From Clostridia bacterium (GTDB taxonomy: Bacteria; Bacillota; Clostridia; Oscillospirales; Acutalibacteraceae), in the NCBI GenBank assembly GCA_017410605.1, contig JAFQQN010000003.1, positions 62,001 through 126,000 of the forward strand: a stretch of DNA of 64,000 bases, given 5' to 3'. A program made the translations under genes and the position numbers. The notes beneath the pieces are model-generated. The model was not told the origin of the DNA and did not search any database. It saw only the letters and a list, made by a program, of their open reading frames with translations. Position 1 is the stretch's first letter. Every line of letters starts with the position of its first letter. Of the stretch, positions 9,627 to 16,952 are shown piece by piece.

Positions 9627-9869
9627 ATGACTGTCACTACAGCGGTAAAGAAAAGATTTGAAGAGCTTTGTTTTGAAAGAGATTTGAACTACTGTAAATT
9701 AGCAAGTATTTCGGGAGTACCGTACACAACGGTAAAGTCTATCTTTTATGGGCAGAGTAATAATCCCGGAATCGCAACCATTAAAAAACTTTGTGATGGG
9801 CTTGAAATATCCATAACTGAGTTTTTTGATACCGATTATTTTAAAGACTTAGAACAAGAAATCAGATAA
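9627..9869 (+). CDS. XRE/Cro-type helix-turn-helix regulator
   Basis: An 80-aa single-domain DNA-binding protein. The helix-turn-helix spans CKLASISGVPYTTVKSIFYG and is followed by the family's third block GIATIKKLCDGLEISITEFF. Such stand-alone HTH_3/HTH_26 proteins act as phage-type repressors or regulators of mobile islands. It is flanked upstream by ACTATATATAGT palindromes (candidate autoregulatory sites) and downstream by its own terminator, and lies next to a phage-like lysis cassette, which fits a repressor role. Start ATG 9627 has TTAGGAGTG upstream. Confidence 0.9.
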   Translation: MTVTTAVKKRFEELCFERDLNYCKLASISGVPYTTVKSIFYGQSNNPGIATIKKLCDGLEISITEFFDTDYFKDLEQEIR

Positions 9870-9873
9870 AGAA

Positions 9874-9911
9874 GTGCCATTGGACCTTACAAGTTCCAAT
9901 GGCGCTTTTTT
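9874..9911 (+). terminator. Terminator after XRE gene
   Basis: Stem GTGCCATTGGA / TCCAATGGCGC with one G-T pair, then TTTTTT. Confidence 0.9.
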
Positions 9912-10011
9912 CCTTATTAATTACAAATATTTGATGGCTATAATTGATAAAGAATTAATGATATAATTTTCTTGTCGTTTCTTAGCAAACGGCGGAAAGG
10001 AAGGTGAAAAA

Positions 10012-10974
10012 ATGAAAAAAATTATATCGTTTTTAACGGTTATGACCGTAATGGCTATTGTGTTTATAGCACCAATTAAGACCTCAGCGGCCGAAATTTC
10101 TTCAAAGGTTGGCGTTGTTTCCACCCAAAATACAGGGCTTATTGTAAGAAGCAGTCCGTCTACCTCCGGCACAGTTTTGGCATCGCTTCCAAAGGGCGGT
10201 TATGTAACCCTTATTTCTAATTCTAACGGTTGGTGGTATGTAGAATATGGTAAAGGCAGATTTGGATATTGCAGTGACAGATATATTTCTGTAACCTCTG
10301 CAACGGCTAAAACTGTTAACATAACCTCAGGCAGTCTTAATATCAGAAGTGGCGCAGGAACAGGTTATAGCATTATTGGTAGTCTAAAAAAAGGCGAGGT
10401 GGTGCTAGAGCTTTCCTCTTCTTCGGGGTGGAGTAAGATAGTCTACTTTGGTACAAAGGTTGGTTATGTTAGCAGCAGCTATCTTGCAGGTGCATCAGGA
10501 TATAAGAAAATATCACTGAATGTGCCGAGTTTTAAGCAAAATGATTCCCGTTGGGCAAACATTAAGGTGGCTTCTTCAGGAAAAACAATTGCTCAAATAG
10601 GCTGTGCTACAACAGCAATATCAATGATGGAATCTTATCGTCAAGGCAAAACCCTTACCCCGGCAGATATGGTAAAGACCTTAAAATATACCTCCTCGGG
10701 AAATGTGTATTGGCCGTCACACTATTATGTTACCACTAATACAAGCGGCTATTTAACTAAAATTTATAACCTTTTATCGGCAGGCAAGCCGGTGCTTTTC
10801 GGCGCTAAAAATTCTTACGGAAAGCAACATTGGGTGGTAATTACCGGGTATAACGGTTCTAGTGGCCTTTCAGCCGCCGGATTTTCCATAAATGACCCGG
10901 GAACAAACACCCGAACAAATTTAGCCCAATTTTTAAGCGCATATCCTACCATTTATAAATTCTTCAATTATTGA
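10012..10974 (+). CDS. Secreted protein with two SH3b domains and a C39-like peptidase domain
   Basis: A 320-aa exported protein. An N-terminal signal peptide ends near TSAAE. Two bacterial SH3 repeats follow (about residues 33-95, GLIVRSSPSTSGTVLASL, and 103-163, LNIRSGAGTGYSIIGSLKKG), the type that binds peptidoglycan. The C-terminal half is a papain-fold C39_2-type domain: catalytic Cys in IGCATTAISMM, His in GKQHWVVITGYNG and Asp in INDPGTNTR. It probably cleaves a cell-wall peptide or another extracellular peptide. It has its own terminator and ribosome site, and precedes the holin/endolysin cassette; whether it belongs with it is not certain. Confidence 0.85.
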   Translation: MKKIISFLTVMTVMAIVFIAPIKTSAAEISSKVGVVSTQNTGLIVRSSPSTSGTVLASLPKGGYVTLISNSNGWWYVEYGKGRFGYCSDRYISVTSATAKTVNITSGSLNIRSGAGTGYSIIGSLKKGEVVLELSSSSGWSKIVYFGTKVGYVSSSYLAGASGYKKISLNVPSFKQNDSRWANIKVASSGKTIAQIGCATTAISMMESYRQGKTLTPADMVKTLKYTSSGNVYWPSHYYVTTNTSGYLTKIYNLLSAGKPVLFGAKNSYGKQHWVVITGYNGSSGLSAAGFSINDPGTNTRTNLAQFLSAYPTIYKFFNY

Positions 10975-10982
10975 AATACAAT

Positions 10983-11023
10983 CCCTTGAACTGAGTGTTA
11001 GCTTGGTTCAAGGGTTCTTTTTT
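10983..11023 (+). terminator. Terminator after SH3/C39 gene
   Basis: Stem CCCTTGAAC / GTTCAAGGG, 14-base loop, T-rich tail. Confidence 0.88.
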
Positions 11024-11094
11024 ATGTAAAGGGTGGGGGGATTTTTAATTTGAAAAAATTTATTATGTAGGTATTCTTAAAAGGAGGTGATAAT

Positions 11095-11322
11095 ATGAGC
11101 GAAATAATTGTGGCTTTAATTGCTTTTTGCGGAACGGCGGTAGGAACCTTTGGCGGAATTCTTTCAGGTGCCAAACTCACAAATTACAGATTAAAACAGC
11201 TTGAAAGCAAGGTAGATAAGCACAATAATTTTGCAAGTAGAATACCCTTGCTTGAAAAGGATATTAAGGTTTTAAATCACAGGGTCAGCGATTTAGAAAC
11301 CTCACAACAAAACTATATTTAG
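11095..11322 (+). CDS. Phage-type small membrane protein upstream of holin
   Basis: A 75-aa protein with one N-terminal membrane helix (IIVALIAFCGTAVGTFGGIL) followed by a charged, heptad-patterned tail (YRLKQLESKVDKHNNF, LEKDIKVLNHRVSDLE). This layout matches the small proteins encoded just before holins in clostridial phages (XhlA/DUF7365-like). Very strong ribosome site AAAGGAGGTGAT. It is followed after 11 bp by the holin, so the two are probably a pair in a membrane lesion or secretion pore. Confidence 0.75.
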   Translation: MSEIIVALIAFCGTAVGTFGGILSGAKLTNYRLKQLESKVDKHNNFASRIPLLEKDIKVLNHRVSDLETSQQNYI

Positions 11323-11333
11323 GAGGATAAAAA

Positions 11334-11525
11334 ATGAAAAACTTTTTAAACAGATTTAAGTCTTGGGCCTTGTGGCTCTCCATTGGTGCGCTTATTGTCT
11401 TTTGCGTTAAGGAATTTGGCGGAATAGACATATCAGAAACGGTAGATGGGCTTTTAAATGCTCTGCTACCTGTTCTGGTGGCCTTTGGCATTGTCAATAA
11501 CCCTGCAGACAAAAAGCATTTTTAA
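11334..11525 (+). CDS. Phage holin-like protein
   Basis: A 63-aa protein with two hydrophobic segments (SWALWLSIGALIVFCVKEFG and LLNALLPVLVAFGIVNN) and a short charged tail NPADKKHF. The segment GIVNNPADKKHF is typical of small phage holins of Firmicutes (phi LC3-like). It sits between the small membrane protein and the peptidoglycan hydrolase, the classic holin-endolysin order. Ribosome site AGGAGG. Confidence 0.82.
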   Translation: MKNFLNRFKSWALWLSIGALIVFCVKEFGGIDISETVDGLLNALLPVLVAFGIVNNPADKKHF

Positions 11526-11536
11526 GGGGTGAAAAT

Positions 11537-12367
11537 ATGTCAGTTAAAACATATTCATATTCTAAAGACGGTAATAAGCTTTGTTCGGTACATACCACTG
11601 TAAAAGAAATGGCTAGTAAAAAAGGCCTTAAGCTCTATAGTGATGTAGTACTCATTGATACCGAGCTTTTAGCAATGGTAGAAAAGCTTTTTTCTAAGCT
11701 TGGTTGCAGTAAGTATATTATCTCTAGCGGTTACAGAACCCCCGAACACGACAGAGCGGTTGGTGGCAACGGCTACGGTCAGCATACCAAGGGCAAGGCT
11801 ATGGACTGTTGCTTCTATGATAAAAACGGCAAGGTCATTTCGGCAAAGATTGTCTGCTGTGTTGCTCAGGATTTAGGTTTTAAGGGTATTGCCAATATCT
11901 CTAAAAAATATCAGTATGTTCACCTTGATATGAGGGATAGCGGTGTTTACAGAGGTGACGAAATAAAGGGTACAAACTCTGTAACCTCTGACTTTTATAA
12001 TTATTTCGGCATAAGCAAAGCCGATGTTTCAAAGTACACCGGTGAAGCAGTTCCTACTGCGCTTAAGATAAACTGTTGGGTAAAGGACAATAAGGGTTGG
12101 TATTATCTTGACATAACTGGAAGAAAAGCCATTAACTGTTGGGCGAAAGACAGTGTGGGATGGTGCTATCTTGGTGCAGACGGCTATGCGCTGACCAACT
12201 GTTGGAAACAAATCGACGGGCGTTGGTATTATTTTAACGGCACTATGGCGGTGAAAGGTTACCAAAAGATAAGTGGTAAGCTGTTCTACTTTGCAGAGCA
12301 GGACGTAAGCGGCCTTAAAGAATGTCAGTTAATCATAACTAACGATAACGGCGAAATAAAGCTATAA
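11537..12367 (+). CDS. M15-type peptidase endolysin with cell-wall-binding repeats
   Basis: A 276-aa cytoplasmically made lysin with no signal peptide, as expected when a holin exports it. The N-terminal domain (about residues 20-150) is Peptidase_M15-like: SSGYRTPEHDRAVGG, GQHTKGKAMDCCFYD (His and Asp zinc ligands) and YVHLDMR (third His). The C-terminal part has three or four aromatic repeats such as INCWVKDNKGWYYLD and GRWYYFNGTMAVKGY, matching choline/cell-wall-binding repeats. The last codons lie inside a 37-bp sequence repeated at 14191. Confidence 0.9.
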   Translation: MSVKTYSYSKDGNKLCSVHTTVKEMASKKGLKLYSDVVLIDTELLAMVEKLFSKLGCSKYIISSGYRTPEHDRAVGGNGYGQHTKGKAMDCCFYDKNGKVISAKIVCCVAQDLGFKGIANISKKYQYVHLDMRDSGVYRGDEIKGTNSVTSDFYNYFGISKADVSKYTGEAVPTALKINCWVKDNKGWYYLDITGRKAINCWAKDSVGWCYLGADGYALTNCWKQIDGRWYYFNGTMAVKGYQKISGKLFYFAEQDVSGLKECQLIITNDNGEIKL

Positions 12368-12384
12368 ATTTACCGCCCTGTCCT
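12348..12384 (+). repeat. 37-bp direct repeat, copy 1 (covers 3' end of the endolysin gene)
   Basis: Begins ACGGCGAAATAAAGC and ends ACCGCCCTGTCCT; identical over 37 bp to 14191-14227. It contains the last codons and stop of the endolysin plus the left arm of a hairpin (CCGCCCTGTCC / GGATAGGGCGG) that is the probable terminator. Confidence 0.9.
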
Positions 12385-12411
12385 TGGTAGGATAGGGCGG
12401 TTAGGCATTTA

Positions 12412-14019
12412 TTATGCGTTGTTATGAATAAGCATTGAAAGAACATTTGGTGAGACAATATCTCGCCACCATCTATGGCCTTGTGAGAAATCGTCTGTGC
12501 CGTGAGGGTTGAGGTAGGGATAAAGCAGCTCTTCCTCCAATTCTTCAATTTTGTCTATGTTGCCGTTAAGGTAAGCGGTTATTTTATTTTTGGTGTTTTC
12601 CATACGCTGTTTTATTGTGCCAAAACGAATATCCTGAATATCAAATCCTCCAGGGTGGTTTTCAGTATCCCACTGAATTTGAAAAGCCTTATACAGGATA
12701 TTGATTTTTTGCGTAATAAGGTCACATTCATTAACTAATTCTTTGAGAGCTTTTTTATTTTTTGTTTTATATGCCGTTCTTAAGCGAACGCCAAAGTCAG
12801 CTTTTACGGAGTCTACTTCACATAGACGTTGAAGAGTACGGAAAAGATAAGAAAACTCTCCACCTTTATCAGCAACCGCTTTAAGCTTTGCGGCACAGTT
12901 TAAATATTGTTCTTTTTCGTCCCCTTTAATTATGGGGTCGAAAATTCCCATTAGGGGGTCATTGAAGAGGTGGATTTTATCATAGTTTAGGTGAAGACCT
13001 TCAATGTCACTAGGAGTACCGGGTAGGTTGAGTAGCATAAATTCATCGTAGGAAATATCAAAGGTTTTTTGAAATTTTTCTTTAATATTTGCCTCGTTTT
13101 TATTGCCTTTAATATATTCAGAAACATAAAACAATGTAGGAAGAAGGGAAAAACGGGAGGTTTCTCCACCATCATCACCCCAAAGGGTAAATATTATGTT
13201 TTTAACGTTTCTTTCTCTACAGGCTTCAATGGCCTGAATTGAAGCTGAGATGCTATATCGGTTATCAGGCGAAAATCCTGTCCAACTCCAAAAACCGCCT
13301 GCAAACCAGTTCATATCACAAAACTTGCTGTATGTATCAAATATATTAAGATAGGTTTCTTTTGTTTCGGAATAATAGCTGTGAGAACAAGGCATTACCT
13401 TTTGGGGTATTTTTGCTCTAATTTCTTCTGCAGAAGTATTATCGAGAAGTGAGGTAAAAACATCACCCCACAAAATTAGCTCGAAACCATATTTTTCGGC
13501 GATTTTTGTAACACGTTTAATGTGTTCAAGAACTACTTGAGGACGGCTGACATAACCGTTCTTTTCCATATATTTGCCGCGGCCAACAAGAAAAGCCTCA
13601 TCCATACCGGCGTGTAATAAATTTGTTCTAAAGCACTTTCTCAGACTCCTAAACATATCTTCGATAAGCTTGTAGGTTTCTTCTTCCCCTGCCATAAGTA
13701 TATCGTCAGCATCTCTTAAGGGTTTGTAAACAGGCCAACGAAAAATAGCATTTAGATGCGCCAATGCTTGAACGCAAGGGATAAGCTCAACACCCTTCTC
13801 AGAGGCATAGTTATCTAGTTCTTTCAATTCTTCTAAGGTGTATCGGCCCCTTAAATAACCAAAATACGGCTGATTTTCCACCTCATATGTGTCTTCAGTA
13901 TAAAGCATAAGGGTGTTGTATCCAAGGGAAGAAGTAATATCTATCCATTTTTTTACCATACCCTTTTTCATAACTGCGTTCCTAGAGCAGTCAACCATGG
14001 TTCCTATTTTTTCAAACAT
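12412..14019 (-). CDS. GH20-type beta-N-acetylhexosaminidase-like protein
   Basis: A 535-aa protein without signal peptide. The barrel begins at VKKWIDITSSLGYNTLMLYT and contains the GH20 catalytic signature as HAGMDEAFLVG (about residue 137), where the Asp-Glu pair positions the substrate acetamido group and donates the proton. Other barrel strands are ELIPCVQALAH and ELILWGDVF. It probably removes terminal GlcNAc or GalNAc from short glycans inside the cell. It points against the upstream lysis genes, has its own promoter (14069-14097), and is flanked by 37-bp direct repeats, so it may have been inserted as a unit. Confidence 0.82.
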   Translation of the reverse strand: MFEKIGTMVDCSRNAVMKKGMVKKWIDITSSLGYNTLMLYTEDTYEVENQPYFGYLRGRYTLEELKELDNYASEKGVELIPCVQALAHLNAIFRWPVYKPLRDADDILMAGEEETYKLIEDMFRSLRKCFRTNLLHAGMDEAFLVGRGKYMEKNGYVSRPQVVLEHIKRVTKIAEKYGFELILWGDVFTSLLDNTSAEEIRAKIPQKVMPCSHSYYSETKETYLNIFDTYSKFCDMNWFAGGFWSWTGFSPDNRYSISASIQAIEACRERNVKNIIFTLWGDDGGETSRFSLLPTLFYVSEYIKGNKNEANIKEKFQKTFDISYDEFMLLNLPGTPSDIEGLHLNYDKIHLFNDPLMGIFDPIIKGDEKEQYLNCAAKLKAVADKGGEFSYLFRTLQRLCEVDSVKADFGVRLRTAYKTKNKKALKELVNECDLITQKINILYKAFQIQWDTENHPGGFDIQDIRFGTIKQRMENTKNKITAYLNGNIDKIEELEEELLYPYLNPHGTDDFSQGHRWWRDIVSPNVLSMLIHNNA

Positions 14020-14068
14020 TTAAATCCTCCTTATGGCAAGAAAAGATGGGTATTTTACCCTTAAATAC

Positions 14069-14097
14069 TTTATACACTATAAAGAGTAAAAAATCAA
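14069..14097 (-). promoter_or_regulatory. SigA promoter of the GH20-type gene, with operator-like palindrome
   Basis: Minus strand TTGATT (14092-14097), 17-bp spacer, TATAAA (14069-14074). The inverted repeat CTTTATA-CAC-TATAAAG at 14068-14084 covers the -10 and looks like a repressor site. Confidence 0.65.
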
Positions 14098-14190
14098 TGT
14101 TTTTTATAAAATATGAAGGTTTTTTATAAATTTTTTAATACTAGGGTAGAGCGAATAATCCGAAACCACACATTTTTAGTGAAATCGCTC

Positions 14191-14227
14191 ACGGCGAAAT
14201 AAAGCTATAAATTTACCGCCCTGTCCT
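14191..14227 (+). repeat. 37-bp direct repeat, copy 2
   Basis: Identical to 12348-12384, including the codons for the last residues and stop of the endolysin, but with no gene in front. Weaker similarity continues to about 14247 (GGGCGGTT-GGC), so roughly 60 bp were duplicated and the hairpin loop has diverged. The preceding bases 14098-14190 show nothing coding. Confidence 0.9.
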
Positions 14228-14254
14228 AAAATTGCCGGGGCGGTTGGCGTAAAT

Positions 14255-14431
14255 CACGGCAGAGCCGTGGATGTAATCAACACGAAGTGTTGTATGTAAT
14301 TGCAACAGTAGTTGCGTATGTAATCAAGCCGAAGATATAAATACAAGGCTTTCGCTTTGATGCCATACAGTTCGCTTTGCGAACCGATTACATTCCGCTA
14401 TCGCGGATTACATACCAATCCTTCGGCTTGG
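14255..14431. repeat. Intergenic array of seven short hairpins separated by ATGTAATC / GATTACAT
   Basis: Seven small stem-loops in 177 bp: CACGGC/GCCGTG (14255), AACAC/GTGTT (14279), GCAAC/GTTGC (14302), AAGCC/GGCTT (14326), GTTCGC/GCGAAC (14370), CCGC/GCGG (14395) and CCAA..TTGG (14415). Between the first four lies ATGTAAT(C) three times (14271, 14294, 14318); between the last three lies its complement GATTACAT twice (14386, 14406). The linkers can therefore pair with one another and fold the whole block into a branched structure. No coding potential is seen. Possibly a MITE/REP-like element or a structured RNA. Confidence 0.8.
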
Positions 14432-14433
14432 AT

Positions 14434-14467
14434 AAAAATAAGACAGTCCGAAGACTGTCTTATTTTT
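14434..14467 (-). terminator. Terminator after tRNA-Gln
   Basis: On the minus strand AAGACAGTC-TTCG-GACTGTCTT (UUCG tetraloop) followed by ATTTTTAT. Confidence 0.88.
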
Positions 14468-14542
14468 TGGCTGGGGTGGCAGGATTCGAACCTACGAATG
14501 CAGCAGTCAAAGTGCTGTGTCTTACCGCTTGACGACACCCCA
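14468..14542 (-). tRNA. tRNA-Gln (anticodon TTG)
   Basis: 75 nt including an encoded CCA. Acceptor TGGGGTG pairs with CACCCCA; the anticodon stem CAGCA/TGCTG carries loop CTTTGAC with anticodon TTG; the T-arm GTAGGTTCGAATCCTGC is canonical. Decodes CAA/CAG. Lies downstream of tRNA-His on the same strand. Confidence 0.97.
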
Positions 14543-14553
14543 ATATTAAATTT

Positions 14554-14586
14554 TAAAAATAAAAGCCCCGATTTATCGGGGCTTTT
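14554..14586 (-). terminator. Hairpin between tRNA-His and tRNA-Gln
   Basis: Perfect 12-bp stem AAAAGCCCCGAT / ATCGGGGCTTTT followed on the minus strand by ATTTTTA. Would end part of the transcription from the tRNA-His promoter or serve as a processing site. Confidence 0.8.
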
Positions 14587-14591
14587 AAGTG

Positions 14592-14669
14592 TGGGGTGGA
14601 TAATCGGGTTCGAACCGACGACCTCCAGGGCCACAACCTGGCACTCTAACCAGCTGAGCTATATCCACC
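14592..14669 (-). tRNA. tRNA-His (anticodon GTG)
   Basis: Cloverleaf with acceptor GTGGATA / TATCCAC, encoded G-1 opposite discriminator C73 (the tRNA-His identity pair), anticodon loop TTGTGGC with GTG, T-arm TCGGTTCGAACCCGA and encoded CCA. Transcribed from the promoter at 14694-14721. Confidence 0.97.
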
Positions 14670-14693
14670 ATATGCCCTACAAACGCAATAAAC

Positions 14694-14721
14694 ATTATAT
14701 CACAAAAAAACCATTTGTCAA
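14694..14721 (-). promoter_or_regulatory. SigA promoter of the tRNA-His/tRNA-Gln unit
   Basis: Minus strand TTGACA (14716-14721), 16-bp spacer, TATAAT (14694-14699), about 20 bp ahead of the tRNA. Confidence 0.85.
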
Positions 14722-14743
14722 GTGTTTGCAGGTACTTTTTTAT

Positions 14744-15451
14744 TTATTTTACAATTGCTTTATGTGCTGTAAAAACAGCCTCTTCACTTATATTACAATG
14801 TAACTCAAAAAGGTCTACAGAGGTTAGCAGGTCATCGGCAAGGGCAAGCATAGCAACCGTTCTTTCATAGGTGTAGGGTTTGGCGGTTTGCTCCATAAAC
14901 ATTGGGGCTACAATATCCCCGGGTGGGGTTAGCTTTCTTATTTTATTTTCCTCGCCACGGTTTAAAAACACAATAGCACCTACAGGGGCACTTATATTAG
15001 TGTTAAGGTCGGTTTTACCACTCCAAGGGTTGCCAAAGGCTGTCCATACCCCATCAACCTTTCTAAGCAGAGGTTTATCGTCGTTTATATAGGTTACCTT
15101 ATCGCCAAAAATCTTTTTCCAAAGCCCTGTGTGGGTTGATTTACCTGTACCGCTATGAGCGGTAAACAAATATGCCTTGCCTTCATACATAATGCAAGAG
15201 GAATGAAGCATAAGTGCGTCAAAGGGAGGTACTTTTTTAAAAAACATAGTTCCAGAAGCAAGAAAAGCTAACTCATCTTTAGATAGCTGAGGGTTTTGGG
15301 TTTGAAGTTTATCTAAATCCGAATCTGAAATTTTAATAGAAATATGGGCGCTCTCGTCAAGATTGGTTTCATAGGGCTTACCCAAACGCTCAAGCCTTTG
15401 GCAGTTTACATCAATTTCTGTAATTAAGTTTCCTATAAGATATTTTTTCAT
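14744..15451 (-). CDS. HprK/PEPCK-like P-loop protein
   Basis: A 235-aa protein whose centre resembles the nucleotide-binding core of HPr kinase and ATP-dependent PEP carboxykinase: LMLHSSCIMYEGKAYLF, the P-loop AHSGTGKSTHTGLW (about residue 98) and the acidic block YINDDKPLLRK, then GNPWSGKT. Such proteins are known as HprK-like domains in many Clostridia and often accompany peptide-modification systems, but no precursor peptide, PqqD or radical-SAM gene is seen here. The substrate is unknown. A ribosome site GGGGTAA precedes ATG. Confidence 0.72.
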   Translation of the reverse strand: MKKYLIGNLITEIDVNCQRLERLGKPYETNLDESAHISIKISDSDLDKLQTQNPQLSKDELAFLASGTMFFKKVPPFDALMLHSSCIMYEGKAYLFTAHSGTGKSTHTGLWKKIFGDKVTYINDDKPLLRKVDGVWTAFGNPWSGKTDLNTNISAPVGAIVFLNRGEENKIRKLTPPGDIVAPMFMEQTAKPYTYERTVAMLALADDLLTSVDLFELHCNISEEAVFTAHKAIVK

Positions 15452-15587
15452 TTAATTACCCCATCAGAAGCTTGTTATTATTTCTACCCTATTTTAACTC
15501 AGTAGAAGATATTTTGCAATAGAAAAATCATATTTTACATTTTTATGGAAAAGATATGTTAGAAAAACACGAAAGGTTGTGAGTGGA

Positions 15588-16826
15588 TTGAAAAAAATAG
15601 CGGACGTTAAAGCTTTAGAGGTATTAGATAGCAGAGGAAATCCTACGGTTTGCGCTCAGGTTACACTAAATGATGGTGCAAGAGGTGTAGCAATAGCTCC
15701 GTCGGGTGCTTCTACAGGTGCCTATGAGGCTATAGAGCTTAGGGACAATGACAGCACTCGCTTTGGCGGCAAGGGTGTGAAAAAGGCTGTTGAGAACATT
15801 AACGGCCCCATTGCCAAGGCTCTTATTGGTCTTGAAACGGTAGAACAGCATATTGCAGACAGTATAATGTTAGAGTTAGACGGAACCGAAAACAAAGAAA
15901 ATCTTGGTGCGAATAGTATTTTAGCGGTTTCTATGGCTTTGTCAAGGGCGGCCGCCGAAAGCTATAAATTACCCCTTTTCCGTTATCTTGGAGGAATATC
16001 CCTAAGAAAAATGCCGGTGCCTATGATGAATATTCTTAACGGCGGCGCCCACGCCTCTAACAATGTTGATATTCAGGAATTTATGATTGTTCCAAAGGGG
16101 GCAGAAAGCTTTGGTGAGGCCCTCAGAATAGGAAGCGAAATTTATCACTGTTTAGGAAAAATACTATCAGAAAGGGGTATGTCTACAGGTGTTGGTGACG
16201 AGGGTGGCTTTGCGCCCAATATTTCCTCCGACCGCGAGGCTTTAGAGCTTATTTGCCAGTCTATTCAGTCTGCGGGTTATGACGAAAAAACTGTTTCCTT
16301 GGCTTTAGATGTTGCCTCAAGCGAGTGGTATCAAGAGGATAAATATTTTATGCCTAAAAGGGGCAAGTATTTAAATAGTGGGGAGCTTATAGCCATAATG
16401 GAAGAATATATTAATGATTTTCCTATAATATCTATAGAGGACCCACTTTCAGAAGACGATTGGGAGGGTTGGTGTGCCATCACAAAGCGCCTTGGAGATA
16501 GGGTTCGTCTTGTAGGCGACGATTTATTTGTAACTAATAGGCGAAGACTGAAAAAAGGAATTAAGCTTAAGGCCGGAAACTCTATTCTTATAAAGCCTAA
16601 TCAAATTGGAACGGTAAGTGAAACATTAGAAGTAATAGAGCTTGGAAGAAAAAACGGTTATACGCCTATAATTTCTCACCGCTCGGGGGAGAGCGAGGAC
16701 ACATTTATAGCCGATTTGTCGGTGGCAGTGGGGGCAGAGTTTATAAAAAGCGGCGCACCCTGCAGAAGTGAAAGAACCTCGAAATATAACCGCCTTATAG
16801 CAATAGAAAACAGTTTAATTTTTTAG
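15588..16826 (+). CDS. eno: Enolase (phosphopyruvate hydratase)
   Basis: Converts 2-phosphoglycerate to phosphoenolpyruvate in glycolysis; 412 aa. Signature blocks: EVLDSRGNPTV, PSGASTGAYEAIELRD, GVGDEGGFAPN (acid/base Glu), SIEDPLSEDDWEGW (metal Glu), LVGDDLFVTN (metal Asp), the catalytic Lys in ILIKPNQIGTV, and SHRSGESEDT. The motif KPNQIG is a variant of the common KxNQIG form. TTG 15588 is preferred as start because GTG 15579 lies only two bases after GAAAGG. The gene is single, away from other glycolytic genes, with its own terminator. Confidence 0.95.
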   Translation: MKKIADVKALEVLDSRGNPTVCAQVTLNDGARGVAIAPSGASTGAYEAIELRDNDSTRFGGKGVKKAVENINGPIAKALIGLETVEQHIADSIMLELDGTENKENLGANSILAVSMALSRAAAESYKLPLFRYLGGISLRKMPVPMMNILNGGAHASNNVDIQEFMIVPKGAESFGEALRIGSEIYHCLGKILSERGMSTGVGDEGGFAPNISSDREALELICQSIQSAGYDEKTVSLALDVASSEWYQEDKYFMPKRGKYLNSGELIAIMEEYINDFPIISIEDPLSEDDWEGWCAITKRLGDRVRLVGDDLFVTNRRRLKKGIKLKAGNSILIKPNQIGTVSETLEVIELGRKNGYTPIISHRSGESEDTFIADLSVAVGAEFIKSGAPCRSERTSKYNRLIAIENSLIF

Positions 16827-16839
16827 CGATTTTCGGGAA

Positions 16840-16872
16840 AATCCGGTGCCATTAAAGGCATCGGATTTTTTT
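16840..16872 (+). terminator. Terminator after enolase
   Basis: Stem AATCCGGTGCC / GGCATCGGATT with one G-T pair, then a T7 run. Confidence 0.88.
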
Positions 16873-16952
16873 GGTGCTTGTTTATAAGGTACAATTGCAA
16901 AAATAACAGCTTTATGATATAATTAATGTAGAGATTTTGGGGAGTGATAGGC

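Noticed and set aside
9388..12367. Complete prophage
   Set aside because: Only a repressor-like gene and lysis genes are present; no integrase, terminase, portal, capsid or tail gene lies nearby.
14357..14803. A 148-codon open frame on the plus strand across the tRNA region
   Set aside because: It runs antisense over both tRNA genes, the hairpin array and the tRNA terminators and has no ribosome site; it is a chance frame.
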